DNA from: Planctomycetota bacterium
GTDB lineage: Bacteria; Planctomycetota; Planctomycetia; Planctomycetales; Planctomycetaceae
Direction of reading: 5' to 3'
Assembly: GCA_024278285.1 (NCBI GenBank)
Contig: JAJRTM010000069.1
Location: 1-7,170, forward strand
Length of the DNA stretch: 7,170 bases
The notes under the pieces are model-generated. The model had not been told where the DNA came from. It ran no database searches and saw only the letters and a list, made by a program, of their open reading frames with translations. The translations under genes were made by a program, and so were the position numbers. Below, piece after piece: positions 1 to 6,264 of the stretch (position 1 is its first letter; each line of letters begins with the position of its first letter).

Positions 1-93
1 GAGCCGTGGCACACGAAACCGTTATTTCGCGCAACAGTTGCTCAATACAAACCCCCCTCATCTCTCCCATCTTCCGGGTTATTTACCAGTCCA

Positions 94-104
94 CCCCCCC
101 CCCC
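94..104. repeat. C11 mononucleotide tract
   Basis: Eleven consecutive C residues lie about 200 bases before the SEDS start codon. Homopolymers of this length are prone to slippage in replication and to sequencing error. The tract is outside any gene and upstream of the promoter candidate, so an effect on expression is possible but not shown. Confidence 0.9.
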
Positions 105-150
105 GGCTCGCCTGAAATCGGATTGTAACTGTTGTATCGTTTGCGCGGGG

Positions 151-179
151 CTTACGTTGAGAGAATCACATTGTTTAAT
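151..179 (+). promoter_or_regulatory. Weak sigma-70-like promoter candidate for the SEDS gene
   Basis: The -10-like hexamer TTTAAT (174-179) matches 5 of 6 consensus positions. It sits 17 bases after CTTACG (151-156), which matches only 3 of 6. The predicted transcript would have a leader of about 120 bases before the start codon at 308. The poor -35 makes this tentative. Confidence 0.22.
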
Positions 180-307
180 TTTGGATTCCCAGCAGGTTGA
201 TCCGTTTGAATGTTCTTCTATGTGGCAAGGCTGAAAAATGGTCGATGGAAAAGGAAGCGAAATAAACGGACGCTATTTCATTCTTTCCCAAAAATCAGGT
301 CGAGCCG

Positions 308-1444
308 ATGTCTGTGGGACGCAAACAATTTGAAACATCTTCCAGTCGTGACGGGTTGCTGTTGGCGATCATAACGCTACTTGGGTTGGGATTGATCATG
401 GTCTTTTCTGCGACCGGTTCTTCCCGCTCGATGCAACTGCAAACTGGCTTTTTGTTTCGGCATCTGCTTTTTCTGGTCTGTGCAACGCTTGTTTTCTGCA
501 CGCTGCTTCACTTCCCACGCACGCGGCTTCTTCGGGCGGCCCCCTGGTTGTTTGCGGGGTTAGTTCTTTTACTCTGCCTGGTCTTAATTCCGGGAGTTGG
601 CAGCAAAATTAATGGGGCCAGACGCTGGTTGCGCATCGGACCGTTTTCGCTACAACCTTCGGAATTCATGAAGGTGATATTGCCGTTGTTTCTTGCCTGG
701 TGGTCACGCAGGCAGGTGACTCAAAAAACTTACACCTCTCAATTCCTGGGAATGTTCGCGTTAATATTGACTCCGTTATTGATTGCAATACAACCCGATT
801 TAGGGACGGCGTTACTCGTCTTCGGAACAGGCGCCTGCTTTCTGTTTCTAGCTGGGTGGCCCGTGCGAATGTTTTTGCTGGGCGGGGTATCTGTCCTGCC
901 TGCATTGGGAATGTTGATGATTTATCGACCGTATCAAATGACACGCATCCAAAATTATATCGATTCATTAGGAAGCTGGGAGAACGCGCAGTATCAGATA
1001 AAACAATCGCTGCTGACAATGAGTTCGGGCGGATTGTGGGGGACCGGACCGGGACGTGGTTTACAGAAGATGAGCTTCCTGCCTGAATCGCACACCGATT
1101 TTGTTTTTGCAGTCATCGGCGAAGAAATGGGACTGGTCGGTATGCTAAGCGTGATTGTCTTATGGGGCATCGTGTTATTCTGTGGTATGCGATTGGTGCT
1201 GCGAATTCAACATGATCGAGAATGCTTTGCGTTGGCGGGAACGCTGTTGATCGGGATTATTTTCCAGGCGATTGTGAACACAATGGTCGTTACATCGCTG
1301 CTGCCCCCTAAAGGGATTTCGCACCCGTTGTTAAGTTACGGCGGCAGTAATCTGCTGACGGTGTTGATCGCGTTTGCTATCATTCTGAATCTGACCAACG
1401 ATCGCTCCGCAAGAAAAAGGGGTAGAAAAGAAACAATCCATTAA
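308..1444 (+). CDS. ftsW: SEDS peptidoglycan glycosyltransferase, FtsW/RodA/SpoVE family (FtsW-like)
   Basis: This 378-residue inner-membrane protein belongs to the SEDS family, which polymerises lipid II into glycan strands with a partner class B PBP. About ten hydrophobic helices can be picked out (roughly 16-35, 49-67, 79-96, 120-133, 147-161, 167-183, 187-205, 266-293, 305-328, 345-362). Family motifs are intact: GARRW at 103-107, QPSE at 116-119, QPDLGTA at 162-168, GLWGTGPGRG at 242-251, LPESHTDFVFAVIGEE at 258-273 and PPKGISHPLLSYGGSN at 333-348. D264 in the HTDF motif is, as far as I recall, the acidic residue needed for SEDS activity. The KG pair before the SYGGS motif favours FtsW/SpoVE over RodA, which usually has VG. 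The length is normal for the family and the C-terminus is basic and cytoplasmic. ATG 308 is the first start after an in-frame TAA at 263, with a weak AGGT ribosome site at 297-300. Which role it has, division or elongation, cannot be settled from sequence. Confidence 0.93.
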   Translation: MSVGRKQFETSSSRDGLLLAIITLLGLGLIMVFSATGSSRSMQLQTGFLFRHLLFLVCATLVFCTLLHFPRTRLLRAAPWLFAGLVLLLCLVLIPGVGSKINGARRWLRIGPFSLQPSEFMKVILPLFLAWWSRRQVTQKTYTSQFLGMFALILTPLLIAIQPDLGTALLVFGTGACFLFLAGWPVRMFLLGGVSVLPALGMLMIYRPYQMTRIQNYIDSLGSWENAQYQIKQSLLTMSSGGLWGTGPGRGLQKMSFLPESHTDFVFAVIGEEMGLVGMLSVIVLWGIVLFCGMRLVLRIQHDRECFALAGTLLIGIIFQAIVNTMVVTSLLPPKGISHPLLSYGGSNLLTVLIAFAIILNLTNDRSARKRGRKETIH

Positions 1445-1491
1445 TTGGCATCCAGCGGTGTTGCTGCTGTCAGATTCTGGTCGCGACTGTG

Positions 1492-1497
1492 TATAAA
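1492..1497 (+). promoter_or_regulatory. TATAAA -10-like element before the sigma gene
   Basis: The 85-base gap between the SEDS stop and the sigma-factor start is AT-rich from 1490 to 1509 and includes TATAAA at 1492-1497, with TG two bases upstream. No good -35 lies at the right distance, so this could be a weak promoter for the sigma/kinase genes or simply AT-rich spacer. Confidence 0.2.
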
Positions 1498-1517
1498 TGA
1501 GTATATAGTACGAGGCC

Positions 1518-1522
1518 AGGAG
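1518..1522 (+). promoter_or_regulatory. Ribosome binding site AGGAG that fixes the sigma-factor start
   Basis: AGGAG lies 7 bases before ATG 1530, which is ideal spacing. This favours ATG 1530 over the adjacent in-frame TTG at 1527. It is the strongest Shine-Dalgarno match in the window. Confidence 0.75.
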
Positions 1523-1529
1523 CAGATTG

Positions 1530-2126
1530 ATGAATTTAACCCCGGAAACACGAGCCAGTTTGCTGATCCGTGTCCGCGATCCTACCGATCAGGCGGCATG
1601 GTACGAGTTCGTCGAAATATATCGCCCGGTAATCCTGCGACTGGCCCGACATAAAGGGATGCAGCAAGCGGATGCGGAAGATGTGGCTCAACAGGTGCTG
1701 GTATCTATCGCCAAAGCAGTTGAACAGCGGGAGCATGATCCGAAGCGTGCAAAGTTTCGGACTTGGTTGAACCGCGTGGCTCACAACGCGATTCTCAATG
1801 AGCTAACGCGCGGAAAGCCGGATCGCGGAACCGGTGGTTCACAAATGCAGGCGATGCTGAATGAACAGGAATCACCAAACGGTCCCGATTCCGATTTACT
1901 GCGAATCGAATATCGCCGCGAGATATTTCGCTGGGCGACTAATCGAGTTCGCAAAGAATTTCATCAAACAACATGGGATGCGTTTTGGCTTACCGCAGTC
2001 GAGGGACGAAATATCGAAATCGTTGCGAAAATGCTCGAAAAAAACCGCGGAGCCATTTACGCCGCCCGAAGCCGAATTATCAGGCGAATTCAAGAAGAGG
2101 TGAGCAAGTACGAGCTGGAATCGTAA
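1530..2126 (+). CDS. ECF-type RNA polymerase sigma factor, kinase-linked planctomycete type
   Basis: This 198-residue sigma-70 family protein has only regions 2 and 4, the layout of extracytoplasmic-function sigma factors, which direct RNA polymerase to a stress or signal regulon. Region 2 spans about 20-95. It contains the core-binding segment DAEDVAQQV (48-56) and the -10 recognition helix FRTWLNRVAHN (76-86). A variable linker of about 95-128 follows. Region 4 (about 130-190) ends in a helix-turn-helix with GAIYAARSRIIRRI at 174-187. The next gene encodes a Ser/Thr kinase with a zinc-finger head. Such ECF-kinase pairs are a known planctomycete arrangement (the ECF-STK groups). In the ECF43 type, acidic residues of region 2.2 are missing and phosphothreonine replaces them. 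Here the acidic DAED residues are kept, so control by sequestration seems at least as likely as activation by phosphorylation. The exact ECF group was not determined. ATG 1530 is chosen for its AGGAG site. Confidence 0.9.
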   Translation: MNLTPETRASLLIRVRDPTDQAAWYEFVEIYRPVILRLARHKGMQQADAEDVAQQVLVSIAKAVEQREHDPKRAKFRTWLNRVAHNAILNELTRGKPDRGTGGSQMQAMLNEQESPNGPDSDLLRIEYRREIFRWATNRVRKEFHQTTWDAFWLTAVEGRNIEIVAKMLEKNRGAIYAARSRIIRRIQEEVSKYELES

Positions 2127-2182
2127 GTGATTGCGTGTCAGGTATTGCGAGCCGGTGTGTATAAGATATTAGACTTATGACC

Positions 2183-2260
2183 GTAGGGTCCGCTATTGCG
2201 GACCATCGCATTAAATGGAGATACCGAAGATACGGCGTGGTCCGCAATAGCGGACCCTAC
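2183..2260. repeat. REP doublet (REPIN/BIME-like), two inverted GTAG-hairpin units
   Basis: Perfect 23-bp inverted repeats at 2183-2205 and 2238-2260 are separated by 32 bases. Each arm is itself a small hairpin. The left arm is GTAG (2183-2186), then GGTCCGC, loop TATT, then GCGGACC (stem 2187-2193/2198-2204). The right arm is the mirror image with loop AATA (stem 2239-2245/2250-2256), ending in CTAC. A GTAG tetranucleotide at the foot of a short palindrome is the hallmark of REP sequences moved by RAYT (TnpA-REP) transposases, and two inverted units make a REPIN. It sits between the sigma-factor stop and the kinase start and would fold strongly in a co-transcript. No target-site duplication is visible. 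The RAYT is not in this window. Confidence 0.85.
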
Positions 2261-2299
2261 ATGGAAACTTGCGATTCCCTGGGAAGAGAATAAAGATTC

Positions 2300-5200
2300 A
2301 TGAACAATAAACAAATCACATGCGATCCATCGCGAATCGAACTGTTTCTTTCGCAACAGTTGGATGATTTAGAGCAGGCTGCATTTGAATTGCATCTGGA
2401 TGATTGCCGCGATTGCCGCCAGCGATTGGAAAAAGCTGCAGCGAGTGAGGAAATCTGGTCCGGGGTGCGGAATTCATTACAAAATCAGAAACTGCCCACG
2501 GATTATTTGCATTCGGAAGATCCTGCGATTGATTCAACCACTGATGGCGATGTCTCTTTCAATCTTGATGCGGTAATCAATTTATTATCGCCCACCGATG
2601 ATGACCGTATGATCGGACGTTTGGGATCGTATGAAGTTCTTGGGGTGATTGGTTCGGGTGGAATGGGGGTTGTGCTCAAAGCATTTGATGCGGCACTGAA
2701 TCGGTATGTGGCGATCAAAATTCTCTCACCTCACTTGGGAAGTAGCGGAGCCGCGCGGAAACGTTTTTCGCGTGAAGCCCAGGCAGCCGCTGCGGTGGTT
2801 CATGATAATGTCATTGAAATTTACGGCGTTTCCGATGTGAATGGCCTGCCTTATCTTGTTATGCCTTATGTGCGAGATCCTTCTTTACAACGCCGGCTCG
2901 ATAAAGATGGGCCACTCGCGATTGTCGAAATTTTACGCGTTGGAATGCAAACCGCAGCCGGCCTGGCTGCGGCTCATTCACAAGGGCTGGTTCATCGTGA
3001 TGTCAAGCCAGCCAACATTCTGCTTGCCGATGGTGTTGAACGTGTCAAGCTGGCCGATTTCGGACTCGCCCGCGCCGCAGACGATGCCAGTTTAACGATG
3101 ACCGGCATCATCGCCGGCACGCCGCAGTATATGTCACCCGAACAAGCACGCGGCGATTCGGTTGATCAACGGAGCGACTTATTCAGCCTCGGCAGCGTCC
3201 TGTACGCCATGGCAACCGGTCGCATGCCCTTCCGTGCAGAAACCAGCTACGGAGTTTTACGACGCATCACCGACCAGGAACCAAAACCGATCCGCGAAAT
3301 CAACCCGGATATCCCCGAATGGCTTTGCGACATCATCAAAAAATTAATGTCAAAACAACCGGGCGACCGTTTCGAATCGGCATCGAAAGTCGCCGAACTG
3401 CTCGAAGAATGCCTCGCCCATGTGCAACAACCAACCGTCGTGCCGTTGCCAACTTCTCTCGTACCTCAAGCGAAAAGCGATCGTTTCTTTTCAAGCTTAA
3501 ACCGCCGGTCAGGAATTGTCACGACAATTGCACTGTTCGGTTTCAGTTTACTTGGAATGATTCTTTGGCAAGCAACCGCCCCCCCTGACATTGCAGGAAA
3601 ATGGATCGCAGAAGAACGAGGCGAAGTTGTACTTGAACAAAAACACTCCGGCAGGTACGAAGGAACTTACTCAAAAACCAGCACAGATAAACCGGGGACC
3701 ATTCAAATAAAATGGTCCCGAATTGAACGCCGTTTCAACGGCACATGGCGGGAAGGCGACCTTCGTTTCGGCAAGATTTCTTTGCGTCTGGTGGACGACA
3801 AAATTCGCGGAGCCTGGACAACAAGCAAGAAATCCAGCATCAATCCTGCAACACCCAAACTTGCAGATTTGTTATGGGTGCGATCAAATAAATCAACTGC
3901 TAAGCCATTGGAACCCCTTGCTTCCAATGGCGTCACTCATACGGTAATAGCCGTTAAGAGCGACAAAACGCTACCTGTTACAGAAGATGAAAAAGCGATT
4001 ACCCGGTTAGTGCTGGTATTCTCTGAGGATCTATCACGGCGAGCAATTCCTGCTGTATTGGTTGATGCAGGTTCTCATTCTTTGGTCGTAGCGGCTTCTC
4101 CGGCAGGGCTCGTTCCTGATGGTACTTCGCCTGCGGTTGATCGCTTTTTTCTTGAAATCTCAAGTCAACCATCTGTGAAAGTAGTACCTCATTCGTCAAG
4201 TATGAGAGAATTCTCTGTTTTTCGCATTTATCGCACTGAAAAGAAACTCACAAATTACTACCCCAAGAATCCCGTAAAATTGAAAGCTGGTGATTACCTC
4301 TCTGCGATTCTTCCGGGAAGTTCGGTCAACCTGCTCGTAAAACCCCGCGCAGCACAAATTGTTGCGTTTAACAAAACCGCGACATTGAATCTTCCGGAGC
4401 GAAATATTACACATCAGTTTGAAAAACTAATGGAAATTAACTCCTCGCTTCCCGAAGGGACGCCGTTATTCAAGAATGGAAAACTAGCCGGGTTAACTTT
4501 GCTGGGAACTCGATTTCTCGGAGCTAAGGTGAAAAAATCGTATGTTATTCCAGTTGAAAAAATTATTACTGTGTGCAACGAGTTGCGTGCAAAAACCGCC
4601 AAGACCTCACTTCGCAACAAACGGGAATACAGATGCCCGATGCACCCGCAGATACACCAGAAAAAAACGGGCCGTTGCGCTATCTGTGGAATGGAATTGG
4701 CAATTGTGGACCCATTGATTGGTGAATGGCAAATGAAAGAAGTGATGTTGACAGATCCGCTCAAGCCAATTCTAAAAAATAACACTACCATCACTTTTAA
4801 TGGGAAGATGATGACATGGAAAGATAAGCCAACCGCAGACGCCACTCAGGGATTCTATTCTTACATATTGTACCCAGATCATACCATCCGCCTGCAATAC
4901 AGGGGTGTTGCTCCCATTGAAAAAGTTGAATTGGCTGGGCGATATAAACTGATTGACCGCAACATCCTGTGGCTGGGGCTAACTTCGCCTTCACACCGTA
5001 GCGACATCAAGCCACCTCTCAGTGCGATGATGCCAGATAAACCTGAAGATAATGTTGCCTACTTCCGCTTTGTTCGTGTCACGAAAACACAGAATGATCC
5101 TGCCTCGAAAGACGAAAGTATCCAGCACCAAAAAAAGTCGCCAGTAACTGATGACTCCTCTAAAAAGTTAACACCAATTAAACTTGCACAAGTGACTCTC

Positions 5201-5662
5201 AGCAAGAATGGAATTGTACTTGAAGGGAAGCTTGAGCCCGGCACTGAAGTTGTGCTTCAAATAGCAAAATCAGCTCATTCAAAGAAAATGGAATGGACAA
5301 GTAGGCTCAAAGCAGGTGGTTCAGTCACTGTTTCCGTTACTCGTTCAGATAAAATTAAACTTGGTGATAACAAAACGGGGCAAGGGTTGGTTTTTGCCAC
5401 CGAAGTGAATGGAATAAGGGACCGGACCAATATCGCCATGACCGAAAAAGGTGCCATTCCCTACGGCCCCATTCTATTCAAGTCGATTAACCCAACCGGT
5501 AGCACCACATCAGGAAAATTACTGAATGAGAATTCGATTCATTTTGCGGATATCATTCTGAAAGATGGTTCGAAGGTTCCGATCACTATTCTTTTTCGCA
5601 AGTTAGAAAGCAATGACGCCTCCAGTCTTCAGTACAAAAGAACTACGACTCCGCCAGAATAA
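2300..5662 (+). CDS. Transmembrane Ser/Thr protein kinase with anti-sigma-like zinc finger and metal-binding outer domain
   Basis: This is a 1120-residue receptor-type kinase. Residues 1-50 resemble a zf-HC2 anti-sigma zinc finger, with H32-x3-C36-x2-C39 and C8 as a possible fourth ligand. The kinase domain (about 111-375) is complete: glycine loop GSGGMGVV at 118-125, VAIK with K140, helix-C E159, HRDVKPAN with D234, K236 and N239, DFG at 253-255, and SPE at 279-281. It should therefore be active. One membrane helix lies at about 405-424, and the rest is predicted to be outside the cytoplasm. Residues 431-528 form a beta-rich domain that I recall from other planctomycete proteins. Residues 550-765 look like a degenerate trypsin-like fold. 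Residues 777-800 are a heavy-metal-binding domain (YRCPMHP then GRCAICGMEL; C779, M781, H782, C793, C796, M798). Residues 806-928 form a lipocalin-like beta domain (GEW start). Residues 960-1110 are beta-rich and unrecognised. ATG 2300 follows an in-frame TAA at 2291; the ribosome site is weak. It probably signals with the upstream sigma factor. Confidence 0.92.
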   Translation: MNNKQITCDPSRIELFLSQQLDDLEQAAFELHLDDCRDCRQRLEKAAASEEIWSGVRNSLQNQKLPTDYLHSEDPAIDSTTDGDVSFNLDAVINLLSPTDDDRMIGRLGSYEVLGVIGSGGMGVVLKAFDAALNRYVAIKILSPHLGSSGAARKRFSREAQAAAAVVHDNVIEIYGVSDVNGLPYLVMPYVRDPSLQRRLDKDGPLAIVEILRVGMQTAAGLAAAHSQGLVHRDVKPANILLADGVERVKLADFGLARAADDASLTMTGIIAGTPQYMSPEQARGDSVDQRSDLFSLGSVLYAMATGRMPFRAETSYGVLRRITDQEPKPIREINPDIPEWLCDIIKKLMSKQPGDRFESASKVAELLEECLAHVQQPTVVPLPTSLVPQAKSDRFFSSLNRRSGIVTTIALFGFSLLGMILWQATAPPDIAGKWIAEERGEVVLEQKHSGRYEGTYSKTSTDKPGTIQIKWSRIERRFNGTWREGDLRFGKISLRLVDDKIRGAWTTSKKSSINPATPKLADLLWVRSNKSTAKPLEPLASNGVTHTVIAVKSDKTLPVTEDEKAITRLVLVFSEDLSRRAIPAVLVDAGSHSLVVAASPAGLVPDGTSPAVDRFFLEISSQPSVKVVPHSSSMREFSVFRIYRTEKKLTNYYPKNPVKLKAGDYLSAILPGSSVNLLVKPRAAQIVAFNKTATLNLPERNITHQFEKLMEINSSLPEGTPLFKNGKLAGLTLLGTRFLGAKVKKSYVIPVEKIITVCNELRAKTAKTSLRNKREYRCPMHPQIHQKKTGRCAICGMELAIVDPLIGEWQMKEVMLTDPLKPILKNNTTITFNGKMMTWKDKPTADATQGFYSYILYPDHTIRLQYRGVAPIEKVELAGRYKLIDRNILWLGLTSPSHRSDIKPPLSAMMPDKPEDNVAYFRFVRVTKTQNDPASKDESIQHQKKSPVTDDSSKKLTPIKLAQVTLSKNGIVLEGKLEPGTEVVLQIAKSAHSKKMEWTSRLKAGGSVTVSVTRSDKIKLGDNKTGQGLVFATEVNGIRDRTNIAMTEKGAIPYGPILFKSINPTGSTTSGKLLNENSIHFADIILKDGSKVPITILFRKLESNDASSLQYKRTTTPPE

Positions 5663-5713
5663 AAGAGCTGACTTCTCTCAACCTTCAACTCAAACCTGCC
5701 AAGCCGGCTCTTT
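5662..5713 (+). terminator. Possible weak terminator or processing hairpin after the kinase gene
   Basis: AAAGAGC (5662-5668, starting on the last base of the stop codon) pairs with GCTCTTT (5707-5713) across a 38-base loop. Only three T residues follow and the loop is long, so efficient intrinsic termination is doubtful. A small CGGC/GCCG hairpin at 5744-5754 lies further on. Confidence 0.2.
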
Positions 5714-5793
5714 CAATTCAGGAAGTCGCGGATTTGCCCAGCGCGGCATTGCCGTAACCAAACAAAGATTTGAACCACGAAAGAAGAGAAAAT

Positions 5794-6040
5794 TCGTTTA
5801 ACGGCAAGCCGAAGGCGACTGCGTAAACAGGTCTGCTATTACTCAATAGATTCAAAATTACTGTCTACCTGACATTAAACATCAAGTGTGCCACGATTGT
5901 CCATGTATGGTGTCGCGGGGAAGAATCGAAGCTGACATCACTCGGCATGACACCGGAGACGATTGATATTGTTTCGTTGAACAGCAGGCCTTCACTGTCC
6001 AGCTTACCTACGCAGTCGCCTTCGGCTTGCCGTTAAACGA
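5794..6040. repeat. 247-bp element bounded by perfect 32-bp inverted repeats
   Basis: The arms at 5794-5825 and 6009-6040 are exact reverse complements over 32 bases and enclose a 183-base interior. The outer ends read TCGTTTAACGG at the left and its complement at the right. Each arm also carries the small palindrome GCC-GAA-GGC. The interior has no frame of interest and no recognised domain. It shows a short stem CAGGT/ACCTG (5828-5832/5867-5871) and the pair GGTGTC...GACACC near 5910-5955. This could be a MITE-like non-autonomous element or a large REP-type palindrome; it could also be a structured transcript. No target-site duplication is visible at the edges (AAT to the left, TTG to the right), which weakens the simple transposon reading. 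Confidence 0.7.
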
Positions 6041-6050
6041 TTGCGTGGGA

Positions 6051-6167
6051 AACCGTTCGTCAGGGGCTATTGGCTTTGTCCTTGTTTTCGTGATAGAATT
6101 CACAGCGGGCCAAATAGCCCGTCACGTTGGCATTCGTATTACTAACGGTAAAAGTATACGAACGGTT
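6051..6167. repeat. Nested inverted repeats with mutually exclusive pairings upstream of the PBP gene
   Basis: The outer arms AACCGTTCGT (6051-6060) and ACGAACGGTT (6158-6167) are perfect 10-bp complements. Inside them, GGGCTATTGGC (6064-6074) pairs with GCCAAATAGCCC (6109-6120) with one bulged base. A small GTGA/TCAC hairpin lies in that loop, and TTCGTAT (6133-6139) pairs with ATACGAA (6156-6162). The last stem shares bases 6158-6162 with the outer right arm, so those two pairings cannot both form. Confidence 0.6.
6070..6099 (+). promoter_or_regulatory. Extended -10 promoter candidate for the PBP gene
   Basis: TTGGCT (6070-6075, 4 of 6 matches to the -35 consensus) is followed after 18 bases by TAGAAT (6094-6099, 5 of 6). 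The TGA just before it gives a TGn extended -10. Transcription would start near 6106 and leave a leader of about 160 bases before TTG 6265. It is the best sigma-70-like match I see in the window, but it was found by eye. Confidence 0.38.
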
Positions 6168-6253
6168 CGCGAATTTCAGAAAAATAGTTTATGGTTACAG
6201 CGATCAGAACAGACCAGCCGTGCTGGGCGAATGTTGTTTTTAACGGTTTAACA

Positions 6254-6259
6254 GGGAAG
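6254..6259 (+). promoter_or_regulatory. Ribosome binding site GGGAAG before a TTG start
   Basis: GGGAAG lies 5 bases upstream of TTG 6265. An in-frame TAA at 6241 leaves TTG as the only usable start between the stop and the conserved N-terminal region, so this site and the stop together decide the start of the PBP gene. Confidence 0.6.
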
Positions 6260-6264
6260 TTCAA

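Larger units (their letters stand above)
1..307. other. Intergenic leader upstream of the SEDS gene
   Basis: I see no gene in this stretch. It is rich in short homopolymers (C6 at 52-57, C11 at 94-104). It contains a weak 8-bp inverted pair, CAACAGTT at 32-39 and AACTGTTG at 127-134, and a 5-bp hairpin CGAAA/TTTCG at 14-29. A 31-codon reading frame at 238-333 overlaps the next gene out of frame and has no convincing ribosome site. The first bases may be the tail of an upstream repeat or gene that cannot be judged from here. The stretch probably carries the promoter of the gene at 308. Confidence 0.6.
5663..6264. other. About 600-base intergenic region filled with inverted repeats
   Basis: No gene in this gap is convincing. 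Short frames at 5613-5801 and 6027-6251 lack a ribosome site and recognisable sequence, and the second begins inside a repeat arm. From left to right the gap holds a weak hairpin after the kinase stop, a segment without structure to 5793, a 247-bp element with 32-bp inverted ends (5794-6040), a second nested inverted-repeat cluster (6051-6167) containing a promoter candidate, and about 100 bases leading to the PBP start. The repeats account for most of it. Confidence 0.75.

Noticed and set aside
5..14. 10-mer CGTGGCACAC at the window start, whose reverse complement recurs at 5886-5895
   Set aside because: Flanking bases do not extend the match, so a shared repeat family cannot be supported from two short copies.
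238..333. 31-codon frame overlapping the SEDS start, possibly a leader peptide
   Set aside because: No ribosome site beyond an A-rich stretch and no attenuator-like feature in the peptide; the overlap is probably chance.
700..1086. Long alternative frames on both strands within the SEDS gene
   Set aside because: The main frame has continuous SEDS motifs across this region; the others are shadows with no family resemblance.
1527..1529. TTG as the sigma-factor start
   Set aside because: ATG 1530 is the next codon and sits at ideal distance from AGGAG; TTG adds only one residue.
3514..3529. 16-bp dyad AATTGTC-AC-GACAATT inside the kinase gene
   Set aside because: It lies in the codons of the membrane helix, is short, and has no nearby promoter or start that would make an operator meaningful; probably chance.
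5613..5801. 62-codon frame overlapping the kinase end
   Set aside because: It begins out of frame inside the kinase gene, ends in the left arm of the 247-bp repeat and has low-complexity, non-protein-like content.
5796..6038. Integron attC-like ends: GTTTAAC (RYYYAAC) at 5796-5802 and GTTAAAC (GTTRRRY) at 6032-6038
   Set aside because: Any perfect inverted repeat containing one consensus gives the other. The 247-bp length exceeds typical attC sites, the arms lack the unpaired extrahelical bases, and no cassette-like array or integrase is present.
5893..6043. Three copies of ACGATTG (5893, 5959, 6037)
   Set aside because: Seven-base matches with unequal spacing (66 and 78) do not make a CRISPR or iteron array.
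6027..6251. 74-codon TTG-started frame with a hydrophobic stretch
   Set aside because: It starts inside the repeat arm, runs through the nested hairpins and promoter candidate, has no ribosome site and resembles no known protein.
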